From NCBI GenBank assembly GCA_030429495.1, contig JAUIFH010000013.1, forward strand, positions 1-64,000: a stretch of 64,000 nt of DNA, given 5' to 3'. Source of the DNA: Alphaproteobacteria bacterium (GTDB taxonomy: Bacteria; Pseudomonadota; Alphaproteobacteria; Rhodobacterales; Rhodobacteraceae). Below the pieces are notes generated by a model. The model worked only from the letters and a program-made list of their open reading frames with translations, was not told where the DNA came from and did no database searches. How positions within the stretch are numbered: the first letter of the stretch is position 1; each line of letters begins with the position of its first letter. The position numbers were made by a program, and so were the translations under genes. Below are positions 8,212 to 16,640 of the stretch, one piece after another.

Positions 8212-8745
8212 TCACGATAAGATGTCGGATACCTTCGGTGCTCCACAGAGAGCTAGGGATGCTTCGACGAGCGTGCTAAGCGGGCCAAAGACCGGCACCC
8301 GGCCTAGATCGCTCTCCTCACCGTATCGAAGCCTACCTGAAACCAGCAAGTCAGAGATGATGGCAAGGATATTCATATCGAGGAGGTCTGGGTTTGCGCC
8401 AACCTCGATGCACTTACCCCAGCAGCCGACGAGGTCGTGACCGAACTTGCGGACAGTCCTCTCGTCGATCCCGTTGTCCAGCAGGTAGGCTTTGAGCGAC
8501 AGCTCTATCGCGTGCGCGCACATCGTCATGACTGGGGGCGGAGCAGCGATCGCGTAGCCTGGCCAGTGGCCAACCACGTTATCTGCCGCCAAGGCCGCCT
8601 CGTAGGCCAGTCTGGCCTGATATCGGTAGTAGGCAGGGCGGTTTCTTGTATCGACCGAGAACACGGATTGGCCATAGGCCATCTCCACACGCTGGTCAAC
8701 GAAGCGAGCATTTCTCAGCGACAACCACCCGTTGAATGTCGGCAT
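8212..8745 (-). CDS. HEPN-like hypothetical protein
   Basis: 177 residues. The central part (MTMCAHAIELSLKAYLLDNG, then RKFGHDLVGCW) follows the pattern of HEPN-superfamily helical bundles: a helix with AxELxLKAyL, a short turn and a conserved Gly-His-Asp/Asn-Leu at the next helix. The RNase-type R-x4-H of toxin HEPNs is approximated by RTVRKFGHD, but I cannot confirm catalysis. It is divergent from the OLD-family gene, with 68 bp between starts, so the two likely share a regulatory region. It could be part of the same system, for example an effector or a helical adaptor. The HEPN call is motif-level only. Confidence 0.5.
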   Translation of the reverse strand: MPTFNGWLSLRNARFVDQRVEMAYGQSVFSVDTRNRPAYYRYQARLAYEAALAADNVVGHWPGYAIAAPPPVMTMCAHAIELSLKAYLLDNGIDERTVRKFGHDLVGCWGKCIEVGANPDLLDMNILAIISDLLVSGRLRYGEESDLGRVPVFGPLSTLVEASLALCGAPKVSDILS

Positions 8746-8813
8746 CTTCAGTGGCTCGAACTTTTGCGGCCAACCATATATAAGATTGGAAGTATTAAAT
8801 CCCGAGGCAGGCC

Positions 8814-10643
8814 ATGAAGCTCAGCAAATTTCGCATAAGCAATTATCGCAACGTGATCGACAGCGGCTGGATCGAGACGACCAGCGTCACCGCATTCGTC
8901 GGACAGAACGAGGCCGGTAAGAGCAATCTCTTCGAGGCGCTCCACCGCCTGCACCCATACGACGACGCCGACTATGACCCCGACGAGGACTGGCCGGTTG
9001 ATGACTGGAAAGGACGAAAGAACGCAAAGGGCAATGTAGTCAGTCGGGCGCTTTTTGCCTTCGAGGAAGACGAGGCGACCGAGCTGTTCGAGTTCGCCAC
9101 GGTGCCGCCTGAGGGCGGGGCCGAGGGCGAGGAGGGAGAAGGCGTCGTCGTTGCCGCCGTGCCGAAGGGAGCGCAACTCTTTGCGCGGCATCGTTATGGA
9201 TATGCTTCCGCGTTCTACGTCGCGGACAGTTCTGGCGAGATTTTGGAGCATGAGAAGCTCAATCTTTCGACGGAAAAGGTGAGAGAGTGGGCACTGGAAA
9301 ACGTGCCGAAGTTTGTCTTGATCCAAGACTACGAATTTTCCGGTGCGCAGGTGGAGCTAGACCAACTCAAGGCCCGATGGGACAAAGTGGGCCGCGACAA
9401 CCGCCATAAGCTGTCTTCTGCGGATCAGACGATCCTTATCGTTCTCGACCTCGCCGAGATCGACATCGACGACGTGGTCGAGAAAGGCAGCACATCGGAC
9501 GGTCGGACGCTGCGGCAATTCGATACGCGCGCCGCCTCTGCATACCTGTCGAAGCAATTCCGCAAGCTCTGGCAGCAGAAAAAGGTGAGCTTCGACATCG
9601 CGGTTGATGGGACCACGCTGAACATCTTCACAGTCGATGACGCGATTGGCTTTCCTGTCCGACTAAACCGCCGGTCCACCGGCTTCCGCTGGTATGTGTC
9701 CTTTGCTTGGAAATTCACCCATGCATCAGAGGGTGACTTCCAGAATTGCATTCTTCTGCTGGAGGAGCCGGGCATACACCTGCACTACAGCGGGCAGCGC
9801 GATCTGCTGGGGGTGTTTGAGAACCTCTCCGAGACGAATGGCATCCTCTACACCACCCATCTCTCCTCGATGGTCGATCAGGCCAATCCTGAGCGTGTGC
9901 GGATAATCGAAACGGACGAGGAGCACCATCTCAAGGTGACGCATGGGGTCGTAAGCAGCCAATCCGCGCCCATGGCAGTCATCGAAAGTGCGCTCGGCCT
10001 CACATCGGACCTGTCCGGTATGCTCGGCAACCGGAAGGTGCTAATCGTCGAGGGAGGCACCGATGCGCTTATCCTGAGCAAGCTGTCGGGTCTGCTGGCG
10101 AAGGAAGGCAGGGAAGGTCTTTCGGATCAGGTTTATATGTGGCCAGCGGAGACCTCTACGAAGGCTCCGATGTATGCCGCGTTCGCCATCGGTCAACGGT
10201 GGGACGCTGGTGTGCTTCTCGACACGGACGAAGCGGGAAATCAGGCGCACGAAAAAATCAAGAAGATGGACCTAAAGGAATACTCTGACGAGACGGGTCA
10301 CGAGTTCCGGGTCCTAATGATCGGTCAGGCGTCCGGTGTGAAAAAGACCGATGTCGCCATTGAAGACCTGTTTCCCGATGACTGGTTTCTCGACTGCGTA
10401 AACCGTGCCTACGGCGTTGCTTTGACACTTGCCGATCTACCTGAAGATGGCACTACGCTGATTGCAAAGCGGGTAGAAGCCGCGCTCAAGTCGAAGCACT
10501 CTCGAGAGCTGAAGAAGAAAGACGTTCTCACAGAAATGCTCCGCGACTTCGACAGCTGGAAGAAGGTCAGCGACCTGCCGAAGGGCACAGCGGCAAATGC
10601 CGAGCGGCTGTTCAAGAAGATCAATGGCGCGTTCGGCGTATAG
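8814..10643 (+). CDS. OLD-family ATPase with C-terminal TOPRIM nuclease
   Basis: 609 residues. The N-terminal ABC-type ATPase has Walker A GQNEAGKS (30-37), a signature-like RRSTGFRW (286-293), Walker B CILLLEEPG (312-320) and a switch His in TTHLS (347-351). The TOPRIM domain has Glu413 in VEGGTDA and DTD at 470-472, with a later IEDLFPDDW. This is the overcoming-lysogenization-defect architecture, whose members are nicking or degrading nucleases in phage exclusion and DNA repair. An acidic insert (residues 98-110, rich in Gly and Glu) is family-specific. It is followed after 17 nt by a CoiA-like nuclease gene, suggesting a two-gene operon, and is divergent from a HEPN-like gene. No UvrD partner is adjacent, so it is not a standard Gabija pair. 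Confidence 0.88.
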   Translation: MKLSKFRISNYRNVIDSGWIETTSVTAFVGQNEAGKSNLFEALHRLHPYDDADYDPDEDWPVDDWKGRKNAKGNVVSRALFAFEEDEATELFEFATVPPEGGAEGEEGEGVVVAAVPKGAQLFARHRYGYASAFYVADSSGEILEHEKLNLSTEKVREWALENVPKFVLIQDYEFSGAQVELDQLKARWDKVGRDNRHKLSSADQTILIVLDLAEIDIDDVVEKGSTSDGRTLRQFDTRAASAYLSKQFRKLWQQKKVSFDIAVDGTTLNIFTVDDAIGFPVRLNRRSTGFRWYVSFAWKFTHASEGDFQNCILLLEEPGIHLHYSGQRDLLGVFENLSETNGILYTTHLSSMVDQANPERVRIIETDEEHHLKVTHGVVSSQSAPMAVIESALGLTSDLSGMLGNRKVLIVEGGTDALILSKLSGLLAKEGREGLSDQVYMWPAETSTKAPMYAAFAIGQRWDAGVLLDTDEAGNQAHEKIKKMDLKEYSDETGHEFRVLMIGQASGVKKTDVAIEDLFPDDWFLDCVNRAYGVALTLADLPEDGTTLIAKRVEAALKSKHSRELKKKDVLTEMLRDFDSWKKVSDLPKGTAANAERLFKKINGAFGV

Positions 10644-10660
10644 CTCAGCGGATCACTGGG

Positions 10661-11392
10661 ATGAAGTTCGCAGTCGCAGACGGAGAACGGATCGAGGCAA
10701 CCCCGGGGGCAAAGGGCGAATGTCCCGGCTGCGGCGCGGAAATGGTCGCGCGCTGCGGCACGCAGAGGGTGTGGCACTGGGCGCACCGGGGGCGACGGCA
10801 TTGCGACCACTGGTGGGAGAACGAAACCCAGTGGCACCGCGATTGGAAGAACCACTTCCCGGCAGACTGGCAGGAGATCACGGCGCGCGACGAGCACGGC
10901 GAGCTGCACATCGCCGACATCAAGACCGACAAGGGTCTGGTGGTGGAGTTCCAGCATTCCTTCCTTAACCGGGAGGAGGCGCAGAAGCGGACGCAGTTTC
11001 ACAACCCGATGTTCTGGGTCGTGGATGCGACCCGGAGGGCGACCGACGCTCCCAACTTCATCGAAGCCCTAGAATACGCTCGGCACCATCCGACATCGGA
11101 CGGAATGGTCTACGAGGTGAACATGCGCGCTGCGCGGCTGCTGAAGGAGTGGGTTACGGTCGGCGTGATCGTCGCGTTCGACTTCGGGACGGATGACGTC
11201 TGGGTCCTGCGGCGCGTTCACGGAGACTGGGTTCTCGGCTTCTTCTATCCGAAGGCCAAAGTCGTGGGGCATATCAGCGAAGGCACGGTGCTGCCGGATA
11301 TTCTCTATGGGAAGCCAACCCGGCAGAAGGTCCGCGTCCCCGTTCGTCGCCCACTAGCTCGCGGCTGGAAGCGCGTCGGATCGAGATTTTGA
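10661..11392 (+). CDS. CoiA-like competence/nuclease family protein
   Basis: 243 residues. The N-terminus carries a small zinc-knuckle-like element (C21PGC24, then HWAH at 39-42) followed by WENETQWHRDWK and a restriction-endonuclease-like core: Asp86 in HIADIKTD, then Glu96 and Gln98 in VVEFQHS. This is the CoiA arrangement in which ExQ replaces the usual ExK. CoiA proteins handle incoming single-stranded DNA in transformation, but relatives in islands are standalone nucleases. The start lies 17 nt after the OLD gene on the same strand. Here it is more likely the second component of an OLD-based system than a competence factor, since no other competence genes are near. Confidence 0.75.
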   Translation: MKFAVADGERIEATPGAKGECPGCGAEMVARCGTQRVWHWAHRGRRHCDHWWENETQWHRDWKNHFPADWQEITARDEHGELHIADIKTDKGLVVEFQHSFLNREEAQKRTQFHNPMFWVVDATRRATDAPNFIEALEYARHHPTSDGMVYEVNMRAARLLKEWVTVGVIVAFDFGTDDVWVLRRVHGDWVLGFFYPKAKVVGHISEGTVLPDILYGKPTRQKVRVPVRRPLARGWKRVGSRF

Positions 11393-11608
11393 ACTACGGG
11401 CCGTCAGCCGTTGTTCTCCCTTCCTCCTAACACGGCATCCACCTCCGGTCACTGAGCGCCCGTACTTGCCTCTATTCTGTGTTGTTTCTGGGGCCTGAGA
11501 ACGGCTATAAGTTAGATCCTAAACACGTGATTTAACGAAAAGAATTCGAGTATAGGACTGCAGATTCCCGGCGAGTTTCACATTCCCCGCAGGCTCCGCA
11601 ATGGAGAC

Positions 11609-14600
11609 ATGATCATTCCAGAAGCCGAGCTTCTGGCAGCGCCCGGTGTTGTGATCCTGCTTGCCGAACCCGGTGCGGGGAAAACTGCGCTCTTGGGTAG
11701 CATTGCTGATCGGGTCGGAGCTGGTCGCGTCCGAGCCAGTGCTTTCCGCCCGAGGGCGGGTGGCTTGACATTGGTAGTCGACGCCTTTGATGAAGTGGCG
11801 CGGATCGGTGATGCGCGCGTCTTCGACATTCTGCATCAAATCCGCGATGCTGAACCGGATCGAGTCCTGCTCTCGAGCCGATCCGGCGAATGGGAGGATG
11901 CGAAGACCCGGCTCATCGGCGACCTTTTTGGGGTTGAGCCGCATGTGGTCCATCTAGTTCCGCTGGAGACTGATGAACAGCGGCTGCTCTTCGAGAATTT
12001 TCACGCCGATTGGTCTTTCGACGCATTCGCAGAAGATATAAGCCGGTTTGACCTCCATCACCTTCTCGGCAATCCTGAGTTTCTGCGCCTGTTCGCCGGA
12101 GCCTATGTCGAGGCCGGAGGTCACCTTCCCTCACGATCCGACGTTTTCACGCTGGCAATCGAACACCTTGCCAGAGAAGTGAACCCAAACGTGGCTGCCG
12201 CAGGTGCGTCAGCCCGACACAGACGAATTGCTTGGGCGAACGAGATCTTTGCAAAACTTCTTCTGTCAGGAGCAGACGGTGTCGCAGTGGGAGACATCGC
12301 CGAAGACGACCTGCATCCGCAGTTTGAAACGATAGGGCTCAATGACAAAGGTTCGTTATCCACTCTATCAACCAAGCTCTTTCGGCCTGGAACCGCGGCT
12401 AATCAGCACGAACCCGTGCATAGGATCGTTGCCGAATACGGCGCGGCGCGGCACCTCGTTGGTCTCATCGACGACCCTTCAGCGCGGCTAAGCCTGTCAC
12501 GCTCCTTGGCGCTCATCGCTCCGAACGGTGTAGTGCGTGATGATTTGCGTGGTTTGTTGGGATGGATGGCTGCGCTAGGCTCGCAGGCGGTTCAGGACGC
12601 CGCCATCGAACTCGATGCCTATGCGGTATTGTCGAATGGCGATCCGTCAAGACTGACATCGGCCTCTCGCATCGCTCTGCTTGGTGCCTTGTCGGCGCTC
12701 AACGCGGACGACCCCTACTTTCGGCGAAATGACAGATGGCGTACGTTCCGCGCTTCGGGCTTCTTCACGCCGGATATGCTGGATGCCCTTAGGCCAATCC
12801 TCGACCAGGAAGGCGGCGGACATCTGAGGGGGCTTCTGCTCGAACTGCTGGTCGGTTCTCCGGTCGTGCCTGATCTTCGAATCGAGCTCGAAGCCATTCT
12901 GTTTGATGCAGATGCTGACAATGGTCCACGCCTCGATGTCCTGTCCTGCCTTTTGAATGATAACGACTATGATCCAACCGATGCTCTTCAGAGGCTTATT
13001 GCCGACGGTGCCGTCGATGCACTCAGGCTCGCCTCAGAAATTCTTTTGTTTCTTGGCTCTGGAGCTCACTATGTTGAAGCCCTCGCCATACTCAGAGCCG
13101 CTGCCGCGCTTTACCCGACAGAGGAGGGTCGTCGGCGGTCACGCAACTTCGAAGACCGGTATTTTCTGAAGCGCCTGACGCGCGAGTTTGATCAGCAGAC
13201 CTGTGTCCGGCTGCTCCGCGATCTGACAGCCGATTTGCATTGCACCTGCGGCAACGACCGGCATGCGTGCCATTGCCGGGATGGCGTGAGTAAGATAGCG
13301 GGAATGCTTCTCGACCGCTATTTCGAGCTGTCTGAGGGTCCATACGACCCGGACCAAATCTGGGGTTGGGTCCGCAATTTGCATTACCACGGTCAGATGG
13401 GCGCAGGGCAAAGCCGCGCGGTCGAAGTGCTAAAGGGAAATGATACCTTGAGGCGGGCGCTGCATGAGCGCGCCTTCGCAGGGCTCACCGATCGAGACAA
13501 GATATTCGATGTACTGTTCGATGTCATCGAACACTACGGGCACTCAGGCTTGAGCGTCTGTGAAGGTGACGACCGCCATCTCGTGGACCTCGCTTTTCAG
13601 AACGACAACCCGGCATTGTGGGGCCGTTTCATCAGCGGCCACCGCTACACTGGCGACGTGTCGAACCGGGGCCCTGACGAGTTTCGGCGTTACTGCCGCG
13701 CGCAGGCGCTCGAGAAGCCAGTTCTCATGAGAGAATGGGCTCGGTTGAACCGGGCCAGACGAGAGAGTTGGCGAGAGCAGCGCCATAGAAGCTATAGATT
13801 CGAGGCTCGTCGCCGTCGACGAGAACGGCGGGCTGAAGCCGCGAATACAGCATTCTTTCATGAGAATCGTGCTTTGATTGAACGAGGCGAAAACGTTGGC
13901 TGGACCCATGATGTTGCTCGTGCCTACCTGATTCAGCCCGACAATCTGCCTGATGTCACCCATGGTCTGTTCGACCCTGAAATCACTCTGCGGCAGAGCC
14001 TTGTGAGCCTTTCCGATCGCTGCCCAACGATCGGGGAAGTTGGTGCAGGAGATGCCAGAGGCTGGGTTCAGATCTTTCTCGCCGGTGCTCTCGCCGAGTA
14101 TCGGGCTTCCGGCACTCTGGATGCGGTGGCGCCGGAGGTGTCGCTTGCAATACTTCCAGGTACAGGCGGCTATAACACCTATGCAGAAGGTGAGCATGAA
14201 GCGTTTCATGCCGAAGTGCAGCGACAGGTCCAGCTCTCTCCAGATGAAAGCGAGGCCTATGCAAGAGCTTATCTTGAACCTTCGCTTGAAGCGTCTAGCG
14301 AGTTTTGTGATCTTCACATCCTTCACCGTGAGCCTGTGCTTAGTCATCTGAGGATCACACTTCCGCTCGAATGGCTTCAGCGATTTCCGGAGCTCCCGAT
14401 CCAGACCCTCGAGTCACTATTCGATATGGCTGCGAGTTTTGGAGATCGCGACGCCGTCCTGGCCCTGATCCGTGAGCGCTGTGTTGGCCTCGACGAAGGG
14501 GTTTTGCCCCACAGGCTCGAAGAGCAGCGTCAATTCTGGTTCATGCGCGATTTCTGGTTTGCCCATGACATAAACCCGGAGGTCTGGGCCTACATCGCGC

Positions 14601-15556
14601 GCAATCCGGACTTGGTCTTTTGGTTGGAGGTCCGTCGGGACCGCGGTCGAGATGGGGAAGGGATTTGGTCGACGTTGTCCGCAGCGAAGATCGAGCGAAT
14701 TCAGCTTGCCTATCGGCCTCATTGGCCTGTCGTTCCTCTTCCATCGAGCTGGGGCACTGGCAGCCCGAGAGGCGAGACGGCTTATCGATACCTAAGAGAT
14801 TCCGTCTGGCAACTTGGCCGTGATGAGCCGAACGCTGCATTGCCGGTTATCGAAAGACTACTCACACAAAATATCATGGCACCCTCCTACAATGATCTTC
14901 GCAGCATCCGCGCAGAACTTCGCCGAAGATCGGCAATGGCCACCACGCGTCCCGGACCGGCCGAGGTCGCAAACTTTATCGACGCAGGCTTGCCCGCCAG
15001 TGTCGAGCAAACGCGCACTGTGGTGATGGAGCTCTTCGAAGAGTTGCAGAGAGACGTTCTGGCGGGTCACACAGGGCTCAGAGATCAGTTTTACGACGGT
15101 GGCGTTCGGCTGAATGAAGTCCGAGGAATGGCGCGCGTCGCGGCATGGCTGCGACCGCGTTTGGCACCTATGGATATCCACGACGTGGTGGAGCATCAAC
15201 TCGAAGAGCGAAACAGGTGCGATCTCACAGCGACGCGCATGGTCAATGGCGTTCCGCGAATGCTCGTCATTGAGGGCAAGGGCCAATGGCACCGTGATCT
15301 TTTTGGGGCAGCTGCAGCGCAATTAGCGGATCGATACGCAATGCATCCGGACGCTGATGAACAGGGAGTCTACCTTGTTCTTTGGTATGGTTTTCAAGAG
15401 GTTGTCGCGGAGTCAACACGTCACGACTATCATTCCGCCTCAGAGCTTCAAGCTGCAATCGAAGCGCATTTGCCAGACGATTTGCGAGGTCGGATCGATG
15501 TTTTCGTGCTGAATGTTTCGCTTCCAGGCAAGGTATCTGCCTCGGCCAGCCCTTAG
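11609..15556 (+). CDS. Large STAND/NACHT-like NTPase with C-terminal ExK nuclease-like domain
   Basis: 1315 residues. Walker A AEPGAGKT (19-26) lies at the extreme N-terminus and Walker B LTLVVDAFDE at about 53-62, followed by a sensor-like VLLSSRSGEW; this is the STAND pattern of P-loop signalling NTPases. A long helical repeat-like middle follows, containing a Cys/His cluster (CTCGNDRHACHC, about 543-555) and a very basic stretch (about 715-750). Near the C-terminus Asp1205, Glu1222 and Lys1224 (CDLTATRMVNG, then VIEGKGQW) give a D...ExK nuclease-like motif. The design (NTPase, sensor-like repeats, nuclease) resembles Avs-type defence proteins, but with the effector at the C-terminus. Codons are less GC-biased than the core genes. 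The frame stays open for 26 codons upstream of ATG 11609, so the start is uncertain. Confidence 0.75.
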   Translation: MIIPEAELLAAPGVVILLAEPGAGKTALLGSIADRVGAGRVRASAFRPRAGGLTLVVDAFDEVARIGDARVFDILHQIRDAEPDRVLLSSRSGEWEDAKTRLIGDLFGVEPHVVHLVPLETDEQRLLFENFHADWSFDAFAEDISRFDLHHLLGNPEFLRLFAGAYVEAGGHLPSRSDVFTLAIEHLAREVNPNVAAAGASARHRRIAWANEIFAKLLLSGADGVAVGDIAEDDLHPQFETIGLNDKGSLSTLSTKLFRPGTAANQHEPVHRIVAEYGAARHLVGLIDDPSARLSLSRSLALIAPNGVVRDDLRGLLGWMAALGSQAVQDAAIELDAYAVLSNGDPSRLTSASRIALLGALSALNADDPYFRRNDRWRTFRASGFFTPDMLDALRPILDQEGGGHLRGLLLELLVGSPVVPDLRIELEAILFDADADNGPRLDVLSCLLNDNDYDPTDALQRLIADGAVDALRLASEILLFLGSGAHYVEALAILRAAAALYPTEEGRRRSRNFEDRYFLKRLTREFDQQTCVRLLRDLTADLHCTCGNDRHACHCRDGVSKIAGMLLDRYFELSEGPYDPDQIWGWVRNLHYHGQMGAGQSRAVEVLKGNDTLRRALHERAFAGLTDRDKIFDVLFDVIEHYGHSGLSVCEGDDRHLVDLAFQNDNPALWGRFISGHRYTGDVSNRGPDEFRRYCRAQALEKPVLMREWARLNRARRESWREQRHRSYRFEARRRRRERRAEAANTAFFHENRALIERGENVGWTHDVARAYLIQPDNLPDVTHGLFDPEITLRQSLVSLSDRCPTIGEVGAGDARGWVQIFLAGALAEYRASGTLDAVAPEVSLAILPGTGGYNTYAEGEHEAFHAEVQRQVQLSPDESEAYARAYLEPSLEASSEFCDLHILHREPVLSHLRITLPLEWLQRFPELPIQTLESLFDMAASFGDRDAVLALIRERCVGLDEGVLPHRLEEQRQFWFMRDFWFAHDINPEVWAYIARNPDLVFWLEVRRDRGRDGEGIWSTLSAAKIERIQLAYRPHWPVVPLPSSWGTGSPRGETAYRYLRDSVWQLGRDEPNAALPVIERLLTQNIMAPSYNDLRSIRAELRRRSAMATTRPGPAEVANFIDAGLPASVEQTRTVVMELFEELQRDVLAGHTGLRDQFYDGGVRLNEVRGMARVAAWLRPRLAPMDIHDVVEHQLEERNRCDLTATRMVNGVPRMLVIEGKGQWHRDLFGAAAAQLADRYAMHPDADEQGVYLVLWYGFQEVVAESTRHDYHSASELQAAIEAHLPDDLRGRIDVFVLNVSLPGKVSASASP

Positions 15557-15821
15557 AGCTGAGGAAACATTTGAGGCCTGACAAGATGTATGGATGAATG
15601 TCTGTTCTGGCCGCGGGCTTTTGTATCTCTCGCGTCTGCGGAGAATGGCGGCTTTCCGCCCCTTCTGCCCAACTACAATTTCTCGCTGGACTTCGTCGGC
15701 CCCGCAAGCGGTAGTCAGGTCATGCCGACACAGCGGTTTCGTTCGGCGCCACCGCCCGGAACGCCGGGCTCTGCCTGGTAGGAAGGCCGGTATGGATCCG
15801 GCCCCAATCAGGAGGCCAACT

Positions 15822-16148
15822 ATGGCGAAGAAGCCCGCGACCACATCCGACACCAACGTAATCACCAGCGCAACTACCGAGACGGACGCTCCGGCCCGCA
15901 CCGAGAGCAAGAAGGATCGGCTGATCAGCATGCTGAGGCGCGACGGCGGCACCACAATTGCCGAGATCAGCGCGTCACTCGGTTGGCAACCGCATACAAC
16001 CCGCGCGGCGATCACCGGGTTGCGTAAGCAGGGCCACGAGGTCGAAACGGCCAAGCCGGAGGATGGCGGCTTCGGGCTGATATATCGGATCGCCCTCAGC
16101 GCTAGCGCCGATGTGACAGCCAACAACAGCGCAGGGGCCAGTCAATGA
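15822..16148 (+). CDS. DUF3489 family protein
   Basis: 108 residues from ATG 15822, which has AGGAGG 6 nt upstream; a longer frame to 15594 is not credible. The N-terminus is low-complexity Thr/Ala/Lys. Residues about 35-85 (KKDRLISMLRRDGGTTIAEI, then LGWQPHTTRAAITGLRKQGH) form a winged-helix-like DUF3489 domain. The stop overlaps the next start as ATGA, so it is coupled to the DUF2924 gene. The trio DUF3489-DUF2924-serine recombinase recurs in alphaproteobacterial mobile elements. A role as DNA-binding regulator of the recombinase is an inference. Confidence 0.85.
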   Translation: MAKKPATTSDTNVITSATTETDAPARTESKKDRLISMLRRDGGTTIAEISASLGWQPHTTRAAITGLRKQGHEVETAKPEDGGFGLIYRIALSASADVTANNSAGASQ

Positions 16149-16639
16149 GCTCGGCCCACCAAACGGTTACCCTGAAAGACCTGCCTGAAGCTCTTACCGC
16201 TCTCGAAACCGCAGATCGCACCGCCCTGCTCGACCGCTGGCGCGAGGTGATCGGGGTGCCTCCCCCAAAGAACCTCTCGCTGCCATTCCTGCGCCGGGCC
16301 GTCGCCTTCGAACTGCAATGTCAGGTGCGTGGCGGACCCAAGGCCCGAATGATCGAGGATCTGAACCGCATCGCCGCTGGCAGTGCGTCTCGGGCGTCCG
16401 TTGGCACCAGACTGCGCACCGGCGCCAAACTCATTCGGGAATGGCAGGGACGCACCTGGACCGTCGAAGTGGTCGATGGCGGCTTCCTGATGGCCGGGGA
16501 GCGGTATGTATCGCTTTCCGCCATCGCCCGAAAAATCACGGGAGCCCGCTGGTCGGGCCCCCGGTTCTTTGGGTTGGCTGAGGAGGTTCGGCAGGACGAT
16601 ACGCCCACCAAGCCGTCTCATCGCAGAAAGGCGGCTTGA
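16145..16639 (+). CDS. DUF2924 family protein
   Basis: 164 residues. Recognisable DUF2924 features are the N-terminal helix with ALLDRWREVIGVPPPKNLS, the FLRRAVAFELQCQ segment, and the C-terminal RTWTVEVVDGGFLMAGERY / SLSAIARKITGARWSGPRFF region, which resembles a small beta-rich DNA-associated domain. It overlaps DUF3489 by 4 nt and ends one base before the recombinase start, so all three are one translation-coupled unit. Members are nearly always found beside large serine recombinases, suggesting an accessory (for example directionality) factor, though no activity is known. Confidence 0.87.
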   Translation: MSSAHQTVTLKDLPEALTALETADRTALLDRWREVIGVPPPKNLSLPFLRRAVAFELQCQVRGGPKARMIEDLNRIAAGSASRASVGTRLRTGAKLIREWQGRTWTVEVVDGGFLMAGERYVSLSAIARKITGARWSGPRFFGLAEEVRQDDTPTKPSHRRKAA

Positions 16640-16640
16640 G

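Noticed and set aside
1-10643. A Gabija system formed by the OLD gene and the UvrD-like helicase
   Set aside because: The two genes are about 7 kb apart in opposite directions, and the helicase has HelD architecture; Gabija pairs are adjacent and co-directional.
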